Assembly: GCF_014529705.1 (NCBI RefSeq)
Contig: NZ_JAANIH010000062.1
Location: forward strand, 1-52,470
Origin: Bradyrhizobium campsiandrae
GTDB taxonomy: Bacteria > Pseudomonadota > Alphaproteobacteria > Rhizobiales > Xanthobacteraceae
Length of the DNA: 52,470 nucleotides
Reading direction: 5' to 3'
The notes under the pieces: model-generated
Told to the model about the DNA's origin: nothing
Databases searched by the model: none
Seen by the model: only the letters and a program-made list of their open reading frames with translations
Shown: piece after piece, positions 19,901 through 26,967 of the stretch
Position numbering within the stretch: the first letter of the stretch is position 1
Layout of the letters: every line of letters starts with the position of its first letter
Position numbers and translations under genes: made by a program

Positions 19901-20134
19901 GGGCAGCTCCTGGATCTTCTTCTCGATCGGATCGGCGACCTGCGCCTGCATCTCCTGCGCGGTCGCGCCCGGCCATAGTACCGAGACGTTGACCACTTTC
20001 ACCGTGAAGAACGGATCCTCAGCCCGGCCGAGCTTCTGGTAGGAGAAGAATCCGGCGACGCCCAGCACGAGCATCAGGAACAGGACCAGCGTCGGATGGC
20101 TGACGGCCCAGGCCGAAAGGTTGAAGCGCTTCAT
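16997..20134 (-). CDS. RND-family multidrug efflux permease
   Basis: Inner-membrane proton-driven efflux pump of the hydrophobe/amphiphile RND type, 1045 residues and about 12 membrane helices. The first helix (TLVLFLMLVLGVAGFFSY) is followed by a large periplasmic domain, and the proton-relay acids are the DD pair in GLLVDDAIIAVE. A second half repeats the fold, with MRNTVILVDQIE in the matching helix. It belongs with the branch that has PFFTVK near the N-terminus and not with AcrB itself. The ATG at 20134 has GGAGAG before it. The adaptor gene is 179 bases upstream, but no outer-membrane channel gene is present, so an unlinked TolC-like protein is needed. Confidence 0.93.
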   Translation of the reverse strand: MKRFNLSAWAVSHPTLVLFLMLVLGVAGFFSYQKLGRAEDPFFTVKVVNVSVLWPGATAQEMQAQVADPIEKKIQELPYFEKVQTYSKPGFAALQVTFRDSTPPKDVPYLFYLLRKKLVDVQGQLPAGILGPVVNDEFSDVDSILYMMTGDGADYAQLKKVAEGFRQRLLKVPGVTKVDMYGNQDERIFVEFSHAKLATLGITPQALFDSLAKQNNVTPAGTVETSSQRVPLRVTGALDGAKAVAETPVESNGRVFRLGDIATVTHGYVDPPSFVVRQEGKAAIGIGVVTAKGANILELGKDVEKATADFMKAVPQGVDVSLIADQPKVVEHAVGEFVHSFMEALVIVLFVSFLALGWRTGIVVALSVPLVLGIVFIIMNTMSLDLHRITLGALIIALGLLVDDAIIAVEMMVVKMEQGWDRVRAASFAWESTAFPMLTGTLVTAAGFLPIGFANSAVGEYAGSIFWIVAIALVASWFVAVIFTPYIGVKLLPNIKVHANHDPHAVYETRMYRGLRAIVQWCVNHRITVVAATVGVFIASIVGFGHVQQQFFPLSERPELFLQLRLPEGTAFNVTEKAVKKAETLLKDDKDIETYTSYVGQGSPRFWLGLNPQLPNEAFAEIVIVAKGVEARERVKAKIEGAVADGMLTEARVRVDRFNFGPPVGFPVQFRVIGPDANKVREIAYQVRDVMRQNRNVKDVQLDWNEQSPYLKLVVDQDRARAMGLTPQDVSQALSMLISGAQVTTVRDGIEKVAVVARAIPSERLDLGGVGDLTITSKNGVAVPLQQIAKIEYAHEEPIMWRRNRDMAITVRSDVIDGVQAPDVTNQITPKLQQIKDYLEPAYRIEPGGAFEESAKGNASIFILFPVMVMVMLTLLMIQLQSFSRLFLVFLTAPLGIVGASFGLNVANAPFGFVALLGLIALAGMIMRNTVILVDQIETDVSHGLTRREAIVEATVRRARPVVLTALAAILAMIPLSRSAFWGPMAITIMGGLFVATFLTLLYLPGLYALWFRKSLDEAGTPEQPAAPQHGSDDQHAIPLAQAAE

Positions 20135-20190
20135 CGCACTCTCCGGAAAATCGATCCAATTGCCCAAACGACAGCCGCTCTGTTCAAGGC

Positions 20191-20275
20191 GTCGTCGCGA
20201 GGCAGCGAAGCAATCCAGGGGGCTGGGCAGGTTCTGGATCGCTTCGCCGCTTCAGCCTTTGCGTAGGGGCAAAGG
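20191..20275. repeat. Type B repeat copy 2 and hairpin in adaptor-pump gap
   Basis: The arms at 20191-20218 and 20234-20253 share GCGAAGCAATCCAG/CTGGATCGCTTCGC with the copy at 16202-16275 but are more degenerate. Directly after it, GCCTTTGC and its reverse complement GCAAAGGC (20255-20275) can pair. The whole element sits between the adaptor and pump genes, where it could lower pump expression relative to the adaptor or stabilise the upstream mRNA. Confidence 0.6.
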
Positions 20276-20313
20276 CCGAAACTCACCTCACACGACGTAA
20301 CTGCTAGTGACGC

Positions 20314-21420
20314 TCAGAAAGACAGTGACGACACGACCCGCACCTTCTGGCTGGGATCGAGCTTCTGCACCCCGAGGGCGACGATCTTGGCACCCTCGTC
20401 GACGCCACCGGTAATGATGACGTCGTTGCTGTCGTAGGCCTTCACCGCAACCGGCTTGAGCGTGACTGCGCCGTTGTCATCGACGACGTAAAAGGACGGC
20501 TTGCCGCCTTCGTTGAACAAAGCCGACAGCGGCAGCCGCGCCACGCGCTCGGTGGCGGCGTCCGACAATGTCAGCGTCGCGGTCATGCCGAGCGAGACCT
20601 TGTCGCCGGCTTCGGGCAACGAGAATTTTGCGAGATAGGTGCGGGTAGCGGGATCGGCGGCCGGCGCGATCTCGCGCAGCTTCGCGACATATTTCTTGTC
20701 CGGCTCCGACCAAAGAGTGACGCTGGCGACGCCCGACTTGGCGCGTCCAACCAGCGTCTCAGGGATCGCGACGACCGCTTCCTTTTCAGCAAAGCGGGCG
20801 ACGCGGATCGAAGCCTGGCCTGCGGCGACCACCTGGCCGGGCTCGATCAGCGTTGCGGTGACGACGCCACGGGCGTCGGCGTTGAGCGTCGCGTAGGAAA
20901 GGGAGTTCCTGGTCAGTTCGACCGAACGGACAGCGCGGTCGAGGCGCGCGCGCGCTTCGTCAGCGGCAGCACGGCTGGAATCCATCGCGGCGTCCGTGGT
21001 CCAGCCCTTGGCCTTCAGATCCTTGGCGCGCTGCTCGGCGGCGGCGGCCTGGGCCAGCACGCCAGTGGCGGCGGTCTGCTCGGCGACGGCCTGCTCGGCC
21101 TGGAGCTTCAGGTCGACCTCGTCGAGGGTGGCGAGCGCCTGACCGATCTCGACCGTCTGACCAACTTCCACGAGACGCTTTGCGACCTTGCCGGCGACGC
21201 GGAAGCCGAGGTCACTCTCGATTCGGGGCTTGATGGTGCCGACGAAGCTGCGCTCCGGGGTCTCGGCATCATAATGCGCGGTCGCGACCAGAACCGGCCG
21301 TGGCGGCTCGGCTTTCTGCGCCACGGTATCGTTGCATCCGGCCAGGGCGGCGGCCATCAGGGCCAGCGACACGCCAGCCAAGAGCCTGGAATAGCTAGAC
21401 AAAACGGACCGAACGAACAT
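20314..21420 (-). CDS. RND efflux periplasmic adaptor lipoprotein
   Basis: Membrane-fusion (HlyD-type) adaptor of 368 residues. The N-terminus is a lipoprotein signal with lipobox LAGC and lipidated C29. Next come a beta-barrel/lipoyl half (FRVAGKVAKRLVEVGQTVEIGQALATLD), an Ala-rich coiled-coil hairpin (about 95-170) and the second lipoyl half (NADARGVVTATLIEPGQVVAAGQ). The C-terminal domain ends DPSQKVRVVSSLSF. It links the RND pump encoded downstream to an outer-membrane channel. The start ATG (21420) follows CAGGAG; an upstream start at 21444 is less likely because it would include that site. Confidence 0.9.
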   Translation of the reverse strand: MFVRSVLSSYSRLLAGVSLALMAAALAGCNDTVAQKAEPPRPVLVATAHYDAETPERSFVGTIKPRIESDLGFRVAGKVAKRLVEVGQTVEIGQALATLDEVDLKLQAEQAVAEQTAATGVLAQAAAAEQRAKDLKAKGWTTDAAMDSSRAAADEARARLDRAVRSVELTRNSLSYATLNADARGVVTATLIEPGQVVAAGQASIRVARFAEKEAVVAIPETLVGRAKSGVASVTLWSEPDKKYVAKLREIAPAADPATRTYLAKFSLPEAGDKVSLGMTATLTLSDAATERVARLPLSALFNEGGKPSFYVVDDNGAVTLKPVAVKAYDSNDVIITGGVDEGAKIVALGVQKLDPSQKVRVVSSLSF

Positions 21421-21451
21421 CGGAGGACACTCCTGCGTCTGCAATGAGAGG

Positions 21452-21480
21452 AATGTCGACTAATCACTGATAAAAGTCAA
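21452..21480 (-). promoter_or_regulatory. Possible promoter and TetR operator of efflux module
   Basis: On the minus strand a -35-like TTGACT (21480-21475) precedes the adaptor gene; the -10 at 17 bases (GACATT) is weak. The spacer contains the palindrome ATCA-C-TGAT at 21463-21471 within the sequence GACTAATCACTGATAAAAGTC-like pseudo-palindrome (21458-21477). An operator between -35 and -10 is a common arrangement for TetR-type repressors. Confidence 0.4.
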
Positions 21481-21556
21481 TAATCGTCAGTCATCAGGAA
21501 AGCGTGATCGTTAAGGGGTGGTAAGGATTGAAAGATGTTCGCCCAAGAGGTGCTAT

Positions 21557-21649
21557 TGTAGGGTAGGTAAAGCGAAGCGTGCCCACGCATCCGCGCGATC
21601 GAGAGAGATGGTGGTGGGCACGGCGCAAGGGCGCCTTTGCCCACCCGAC
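21557..21649. repeat. Dispersed palindromic repeat, type C, copy 1
   Basis: The left arm at 21557-21586 contains GTAGGGTAGGTAAAGCG and GTGCCCAC; the right arm at 21613-21649 contains GTGGGCACGGCG and TTTGCCCACCC. A second copy lies at 33062-33153, with the same ATGGTGGGCACGGCG core. It separates the efflux module from the MFS gene. Confidence 0.75.
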
Positions 21650-21674
21650 AGGACTTTCGCTAGGGCGACGTGGA

Positions 21675-23006
21675 TTACCGCCCCTTTTCGACGAACTCGT
21701 GCTTGCTCTCGTGTCCGCCAATGAAGACCAAGATGCCGGCGAGCAACGGCAGCACGGCAAGCACTAAGAGACCGGTCGAGGTCTGACCGGTGGCTTCCTT
21801 GACCCAGCCGATCAGATAGGGACCGCCGAAGCCGGCGAGATTGCCGATCGAGTTGATCAGCGCGATGGCGCCGGCCGCGGCGGTGCCGGAGAGCCACGCG
21901 GTCGGCAGCGTCCAGAACACGCCGAAGACGCAGAACACGCCGATGGCGGCGAAGGTCAGCGCCACCATCGTCATGGTGGGATCCGTGAGATAGCTGGAGA
22001 TGGCGAGCGCAATGGCGATCAGGATCATCGGCGCGCCGACATGCATGACGCGCTCTCGGGTGGCGTCCGAGTGCCGCGCCCACAGGATCATGGCCACCGT
22101 GCCGAACAGATAGGGGATCGCGGTCACGAAGCCGGTCTGGGCGTTCGTCAGGCCGAATGCCTTGACGATCTGCGGCAGCCAGAACTGCATGCCATAAAGC
22201 GCGCCGACGAAGCCGAAATAGATCAGGCTCAGCGTGATGACCTTCGGCGAGGACAGCGCCTCGCCCAGCGTCAGATGCTTCACGGCCTGCTTGGCTGCGA
22301 TCTCGGCGTCAAGCTTCGCCTTGAGCCAGGCCTTTTGCTCGGCCGAGAGCCAGTCTGCCTTCTCCGGCTTGTCGGTCAGATAGAACCAGGTGACGATGCC
22401 GAGCAATACCGAGGGGATGCCCTCGAGTATGAACAGCCACTGCCAGCCCTTCAATCCCATCGCGCCGTCAAGCCCCAGCAGAAGGCCCGAGATCGGCGCG
22501 CCGATCACGGTCGAGACCGGCACGGCGACCGCGAAGGCCGCAAGGAAGCGCGCGCGATATTCGGCCGGGCACCAATAGGTCAAATAGAGGATGATGCCGG
22601 GGAAGAAACCGGCTTCGGCGATGCCGAGCAGGAAACGCAGGACATAGAAGCTGGTCACGCCGCTCACCAGCGCCATCAGCGCCGAGATGATACCCCAGGT
22701 CACCATGATGCGGGCGATCCAGCGGCTGGCGCCGAACCTCTCGAGCGCCAGATTGCTCGGTACCTCGAAGATGAAATAGCCGATGAAGAAGATGCCGGCG
22801 CCCCAGGAGAAGATCAACGGGGTGAACTTCAACTCGGCGTTCATGGTGAGCGCGGCGAAGCCGAGATTGACGCGGTCGAGATAGGAGAAGAAGTACGCCA
22901 GCACCAGGAACGGAATCAACCGCCAGGAGATGGCGCGGATCGTCGAGGTCTCGATTTCGCTCTTGGCGGCGCCGGCCGAACCGGCATAGGTCGTGGTCTG
23001 GCTCAT
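21675..23006 (-). CDS. MFS transporter, anion:cation symporter (ACS) family
   Basis: Twelve-helix major facilitator of 443 residues in the inner membrane. The ACS-family pattern is clear: YFFSYLDRVNLGFAALTM in helix 1, then GAGIFFIGYFIFEVPSNLAL and RFLLGIAEAGFFPG. Related proteins import organic anions such as phthalate, tartrate or hexonates by proton symport. The neighbouring dehydrogenase at 23714 could act on a sugar acid, but it is on the other strand, and the substrate cannot be read. A GAGGAGG ribosome site precedes the ATG. Confidence 0.9.
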   Translation of the reverse strand: MSQTTTYAGSAGAAKSEIETSTIRAISWRLIPFLVLAYFFSYLDRVNLGFAALTMNAELKFTPLIFSWGAGIFFIGYFIFEVPSNLALERFGASRWIARIMVTWGIISALMALVSGVTSFYVLRFLLGIAEAGFFPGIILYLTYWCPAEYRARFLAAFAVAVPVSTVIGAPISGLLLGLDGAMGLKGWQWLFILEGIPSVLLGIVTWFYLTDKPEKADWLSAEQKAWLKAKLDAEIAAKQAVKHLTLGEALSSPKVITLSLIYFGFVGALYGMQFWLPQIVKAFGLTNAQTGFVTAIPYLFGTVAMILWARHSDATRERVMHVGAPMILIAIALAISSYLTDPTMTMVALTFAAIGVFCVFGVFWTLPTAWLSGTAAAGAIALINSIGNLAGFGGPYLIGWVKEATGQTSTGLLVLAVLPLLAGILVFIGGHESKHEFVEKGR

Positions 23007-23087
23007 GGCCTCCTCCCCAGGGTTGTTGCTTTTTATGGGCTGATTGCGGTTTTCAGCATCGCGAACAAAGAGTCAATGGAGCAGGCA

Positions 23088-23573
23088 ATGCACGGGACGC
23101 AACCGGCCGACACTGTTGCACCGCTCCAGACATCGCTGATCCGCGCCGCCCTGGCGCTGGTCGTGGTCGCCTGCGGGCTGGGCCTACGCTGGTACGGCCT
23201 GCCGCTCGGCCTTCCCGCCTTCGTCGTGAAGTATGGTGGCTCGCTGCTATGGGCGACGATGGTGTTTTTGCTGGTCGGGATCGTGCTGCCGCAGCTGACG
23301 CGGGGGCAGCTTGCGACGATCGCGATGGTGATCGCCGTAGTGGTCGAGTTTTCGCGGCTGGTGCACGTGCCGTGGCTCGATGCGTTCCGGCTGACAACGG
23401 CGGGAGCGCTGCTGTTGGGGCGCATCTTCGCGCTGTCGAATCTGATCGCCTATCTCGTCGGTATCGTCGCCGGCATCTGGCTCGACGGCCGCGTCGCGAG
23501 AGACCAGGCAAAGTATCTCCGGCTTCGCGCAGGACCGCCAAATATGAACCGATTCACTGGCCTAGAGCAGTAA
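23088..23573 (+). CDS. DUF2809 family integral membrane protein
   Basis: Small membrane protein of 161 residues with about four to five hydrophobic segments: LIRAALALVVVACGLGLRWYG, YGGSLLWATMVFLLVGIVLP, ATIAMVIAVVVEFSRL and LIAYLVGIVAGIWL. The W-Y-G-L-P, K-Y-G-G-S-L-L-W and E-F-S-R-L pattern fits DUF2809, a family without an assigned role. I prefer the ATG at 23088, which has GGAG 6 bases before it; an in-frame ATG at 23076 is the alternative. The much longer open frame upstream is antisense to the MFS gene. Its last codons contain the first copy of an operator-like sequence. Confidence 0.8.
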   Translation: MHGTQPADTVAPLQTSLIRAALALVVVACGLGLRWYGLPLGLPAFVVKYGGSLLWATMVFLLVGIVLPQLTRGQLATIAMVIAVVVEFSRLVHVPWLDAFRLTTAGALLLGRIFALSNLIAYLVGIVAGIWLDGRVARDQAKYLRLRAGPPNMNRFTGLEQ

Positions 23574-23646
23574 TCTTGACGCATGCCGCTAAATATTTTG
23601 ATATCCTGTCCAGCTTCCGTCAACGGCCTAAATGAACCGATTCATT
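23544..23646 (+). promoter_or_regulatory. Promoter between two copies of an operator-like sequence
   Basis: The 13-mer ATGAACCGATTCA occurs at 23544-23556 and again in the longer near-palindrome AATGAA-CCGA-TTCATT at 23631-23646. Between them lies a good promoter: TTGACG (23576-23581), 17 bases, TGATAT (23599-23604). The second copy would be about 20-35 bases after the transcription start. The layout suggests a dimeric repressor that bridges or blocks this promoter, which drives the dehydrogenase gene at 23714. No regulator gene is adjacent. Confidence 0.6.
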
Positions 23647-23713
23647 AACTCCTTTTGCAGAACTCGGCACAATGATCGCCGGCGGCAAAAGCCCGCGCCA
23701 GGAGACCTCTTCC

Positions 23714-24610
23714 ATGCCGCAGCCCAAGTTCGCCTTCGTCGGATTCGGCGAGGCCGCACAATGCTTCGCGAAGCATCTTGCGTCCCAGGCCGGACCGCAG
23801 ATCGTCGCATTCTGTCAGGGCAAGACGAACGCGCCACCCTACTCCCAGTCTTTTCGTGCGGTGGCGGCCGATTGCGGTGTCATGCTCGTCGACCGGCTTG
23901 AGGATCTGTCGGAAGCGGACGTGATCTTTTCCGCCGTTGTCGTTGCCGTCGCAGCCGAGACCGGCGAGGCCATATCCAGCATCGTCCGTCCCGGCTGCCT
24001 CGTGGTCGACATCAACGCCGCAACGCCGCGAGCGAAAAAGAAAGTAGCCGAAGCCGTGGAGGCGCGCGGCGCCGTGTTCGCGGACGCGAACCTGATGGGG
24101 GCGGTCGACCTCTACGGCGCTGCGGTCACTCTCTACAGCTCCGGCAGCGGCGCCGAGCGCTTCGCGGAGATCTTCAATCCACTCGGCTTCCGCATCGAGG
24201 TGGCGGGCCCCGAAGCCGGAACAGCAGCAGCCGTGAAGATGCTGCGGAGCGTGGTGACGAAAGGCATGGAGGCGCTGCTGGTCGAGGCGCTGACCGCCGC
24301 AACGCTCGCCGGCGTGCGCGATGAAACAATGCGCGGGATCTGCACGTCGATGGATGCGACCACGTTCAGCAAGTTCCTGGATATGTGCGTTCGCTCCGAC
24401 GTGCTGCATGCCGAGCGCCGCGCCGTGGAAATGGACGGCGTGGCGGCGGGCCTGCGGGAATTGGGCTTCGATCCGCTGATGACGACTGCCACGACCGAGC
24501 GCCTGAGGGCCTCAGCGCGGTTGGAGCTGCGGGACGAATTTGCGCGACGCTCAGGCTATTCCGCCGGCGAAGTGCTCGACCGATATGCGCATAAGCTGTC
24601 GGCCTCCTAA
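23714..24610 (+). CDS. 6-phosphogluconate dehydrogenase-like NAD(P)-dependent enzyme, DUF1932 C-terminus
   Basis: Probable NAD(P)-dependent dehydrogenase of the beta-hydroxyacid type, 298 residues. The Rossmann domain begins FAFVGFGEAAQCFAKHL (6-22, GxGxxA pattern). The central block with LMGAVDLYGA and the helix with AAAVKMLRSVVTKGMEALLVEAL carries the catalytic Lys region. The C-terminal half fits DUF1932. The natural substrate is not known. AGGAG about 9 bases before the ATG at 23714 decides the start against an upstream ATG at 23672. It has its own promoter with paired operator-like sites. Confidence 0.85.
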   Translation: MPQPKFAFVGFGEAAQCFAKHLASQAGPQIVAFCQGKTNAPPYSQSFRAVAADCGVMLVDRLEDLSEADVIFSAVVVAVAAETGEAISSIVRPGCLVVDINAATPRAKKKVAEAVEARGAVFADANLMGAVDLYGAAVTLYSSGSGAERFAEIFNPLGFRIEVAGPEAGTAAAVKMLRSVVTKGMEALLVEALTAATLAGVRDETMRGICTSMDATTFSKFLDMCVRSDVLHAERRAVEMDGVAAGLRELGFDPLMTTATTERLRASARLELRDEFARRSGYSAGEVLDRYAHKLSAS

Positions 24611-24666
24611 GACGAACCACGAGGCTCGCACGCGCTCGCGCAAAGACCGCAGCGAGACGACGACAC

Positions 24667-25827
24667 TCATTCCGCCAATTGAAACCGCTCGAAGCGATCG
24701 AGCTCGTCCTCGATCAGGCGCTTCAGCTCTTTGCGCCCCACCGTCTTCTTGCCCTGCCCGACCCACGTCCACTTCTGCATCAACACCTTCCTGGCCTGCC
24801 GGTCGGTCTTGAGGTCGAGCGCGGCGACGATCTCGTCGCCGACCAGCACGGGGAGCGCGAAATAGCCGAGCTTGCGCTTGGCCTTCGGCACATAGGCCTC
24901 GAACAGATGATTGTAGCCGAAGAACAGATTGGTGCGCTTGCGCTGGATGATCAGCGGATCGAACGGCGAGAGGATGTGGACGAGATCCGGCCTTACCTCG
25001 GCGGACTCAAGCGCCGCGGGCGTAGCCCAATGCTCCTGCTTGCCGGCGCCATCGATGGCGACAGGCACGAGCTCGCCGCGCCGCACGCGGGAGGCAATCA
25101 AGCCTGCGACCGCCTTCTTGCTGGGTGCATCGAGATGGCAGACCGAATCGAGGCTGACGATGCCCTGCGAGCGCAGTGCACGCTCGAGCAGATAGGCCGT
25201 GATCTCCTTAGGGGAAGCCGGCTTCGGCAGCTTGTCCCAGCCGAAATGCCTGGTCATCAGATCATAGGTCTTGAGCATGCCCTGCCGGGCGGCGATGGTC
25301 GCAACGCCGGTGTAGAAGGCCAGCTGAAGCGCCCGCTTCGAGGGCTTGCGGCTCTGCCAGAGATGCTCCTTCTCGGTGAGCACGTCGTCCTCGATGTCGC
25401 GGATCGTCAGCGGCCCGGCGCGCAATAATCGCATCACCTTGCGCATATCGGCCGGCGTCACCGAGGCATACCATTTGTGCCCCTCCCGCCTGTGCTCGCG
25501 CATTGCCGGCAGGAAGAAGCGGAAATCATCCGACGCAACGTAGGAGAGCGCGTGGGTCCAGTATTCGAACACACTTTTGTCGATGCTCTGGGCATGACGC
25601 AGATCGGCGCGCCGGTAGGACGGGATGCGGCTGAAGAGAATGTGATGATGGCAGCGCTCGATCACGTTGATGGTGTCGATCTGCACATAACCGAGATGGG
25701 CGACCGCCTCCGCGACGGCCTGCGCACCCTCCCCGAACGGCGCGCGCGTGTCGAGCCGCTGAGCTCGCAGCCAGATCTGCCGTGCCTGTGTTGTCGAGAG
25801 TGGAAGGGGTTTTGGTGCGCGGGACAT
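24667..25827 (-). CDS. AlkX/YcaQ-type DNA glycosylase (HTH_42 winged-helix protein)
   Basis: Winged-helix protein of 386 residues in the YcaQ/AlkZ superfamily (HTH_42), enzymes that unhook DNA interstrand cross-links and remove bulky alkylated bases. The catalytic motif region reads GYVQIDTINVIERCHHH, giving Q49-I50-D51, the Q-x-D form of the AlkX/YcaQ branch; the AlkZ branch has Q-x-Q. Further family blocks are SRIPSYR, YWTHALSYV, and the C-terminal LSPFDPLI with FFGYNHLFEAYVP. The ATG at 25827 is preferred over a distal start at 25887. It ends just after the convergent dehydrogenase gene. Confidence 0.88.
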   Translation of the reverse strand: MSRAPKPLPLSTTQARQIWLRAQRLDTRAPFGEGAQAVAEAVAHLGYVQIDTINVIERCHHHILFSRIPSYRRADLRHAQSIDKSVFEYWTHALSYVASDDFRFFLPAMREHRREGHKWYASVTPADMRKVMRLLRAGPLTIRDIEDDVLTEKEHLWQSRKPSKRALQLAFYTGVATIAARQGMLKTYDLMTRHFGWDKLPKPASPKEITAYLLERALRSQGIVSLDSVCHLDAPSKKAVAGLIASRVRRGELVPVAIDGAGKQEHWATPAALESAEVRPDLVHILSPFDPLIIQRKRTNLFFGYNHLFEAYVPKAKRKLGYFALPVLVGDEIVAALDLKTDRQARKVLMQKWTWVGQGKKTVGRKELKRLIEDELDRFERFQLAE

Positions 25828-25884
25828 TGCGAGAGGCAATGTAGCGGGATTCGCGCCAATAAAAAGAATGAGCGAAAAACCAAG

Positions 25885-25925
25885 CAAAAGAAAAAAGCCG
25901 CGCTGCCATCTACTGACAGCGCGGC
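25885..25925 (-). terminator. Rho-independent terminator of Met-rich gene
   Basis: GCCGCGCTG (25897-25905) pairs with CAGCGCGGC (25917-25925) around an 11-base loop. On the minus strand the hairpin is followed by a run TTTTTTC TTTT, the usual U-tract. It lies 20 bases after the stop of the gene at 25946-26200. Confidence 0.85.
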
Positions 25926-25945
25926 CGGATCGGACGGTCCGCGGC

Positions 25946-26200
25946 CTACTTCATCATCATCGCCTTCTGCGACTTCATGTAGTGCATGCAGCCGCTCTTC
26001 ATCTTGCCGTTGCTCATGTCGGTATTGGCCATGGCCATTTCCTTGTTCGCCGCCATCTTGGCGGGCGTGTCGGCGGTGCCGGTCATCGCGGCCGTCGACT
26101 TCATCAGATTATCGCCGGTGCACGCCATCATCGCGGCGGATGCGGGCGAAACGGAAAGACCGAACGCGACAAAGGCTGCGGCGGTGAGCAAGGTCTTCAT
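25946..26200 (-). CDS. Small exported Met-rich protein
   Basis: An 84-residue protein with an N-terminal signal peptide (MKTLLTAAAFVAFGLSVSPASA). The mature part of about 61 residues has 14 methionines, two cysteines and one histidine, with a Met-rich C-terminus (GCMHYMKSQKAMMMK). I do not recognise a named family, although similar short Met-rich exported proteins occur in Bradyrhizobium. Met/Cys/His clusters of this kind can bind Cu(I), so periplasmic copper handling is a possible role, but this is inference. It has a strong terminator and no operon partner. Confidence 0.75.
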   Translation of the reverse strand: MKTLLTAAAFVAFGLSVSPASAAMMACTGDNLMKSTAAMTGTADTPAKMAANKEMAMANTDMSNGKMKSGCMHYMKSQKAMMMK

Positions 26201-26321
26201 CGAAAAGTCTCCTTGAGCAAAACGAAACCGGCGTCATGCCGGCATTCGCAATACGTATTCTCTGGCGGGAACGTTTCGCAGAGAAGACAATTTTCTTGCT
26301 GCACTGCAAAGCCGGCCGGCG

Positions 26322-26579
26322 TCAGCGACCATCCTTCGGCGCTCTAGCCCGGTCGTTGGGTCTGTCGCTGAGGCTTCCGGTGGCGATGTCGGGCTCGCAA
26401 ATGGCCTTGCCGCGTCCTTCCGCCTGGCAGCGATAGACGCTGCCGGTGAGGCGGTCCACCAGCCACATGTTCTCGTCTGTCGGAGCTTCGAGGCCGACAT
26501 AGCGGCTGGTCAGGCCTGTGATCAGCGTCGAGAGCAGGATCGCCACCGCGATCATGGCCGCACCGATATAGATGGGCAT
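26322..26579 (-). CDS. Small hypothetical membrane-anchored protein
   Basis: An 85-residue protein starting MPIYIGAAMIAVAILLSTLITGL, one membrane helix, followed by a short soluble tail with ENMWLVDRLTGSVYRCQAEGRGKAICEPD and a charged end. The W-x-V-D-R-x-T-G-x-V-x-x-C pattern is seen in small Bradyrhizobium proteins of unknown role. The two tail cysteines could form a disulfide if the tail is periplasmic. A longer frame to 26834 exists but its upstream part has no protein-like character, so I start at the ATG at 26579. Confidence 0.65.
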   Translation of the reverse strand: MPIYIGAAMIAVAILLSTLITGLTSRYVGLEAPTDENMWLVDRLTGSVYRCQAEGRGKAICEPDIATGSLSDRPNDRARAPKDGR

Positions 26580-26967
26580 TGCATTCAGAGACACAGTCCG
26601 ATCCGGCGGGCCGTTGCGATAGAATTGATAGTCACTCGGCCTCGGCACTGGATGGAACTCGGCTCCTCTCGCCCGCGATTGTCGGATGACGTTGCTTGCT
26701 AGGCGCGCATCTGGCCGAAAGCTTGTCCGCGAGCGGACCGTGCCGCGACTGCTTTGCGACGAACGATGTGTACAGGCTTCACAATGCCCACCTGACCCGC
26801 CCTCACCAGTGGTCGCGCAGCCCCGGTTCCCCAAGCGAGATCCGAGGGAGATAGCACTACCTGGACGCCTCGGCCGTGAACGTGACCAGGATCACATCCG
26901 AGCCTTTGAACCTTCCCTATGCTCGCAGCATCAAATTGCCATCAGGCGTCATAGCGAGGATACGACA
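26580..26967. other. Long gene-free interval before OmpA-like gene
   Basis: No convincing gene in these 388 bases. The one clear element is a near-consensus CRP-type site at 26881-26896: CGTGA-N6-TCACA against TGTGA-N6-TCACA, 71 bases before the OmpA-like ATG. I could not find a convincing -35/-10 pair next to it. Upstream the interval contains the antisense of an unlikely extension of the 26322-26579 gene. Confidence 0.45.

Noticed and set aside
22041..23075. Upstream extension of the DUF2809 frame
   Set aside because: It is antisense to the MFS transporter and has no family features; a start near 23088 with GGAG fits.
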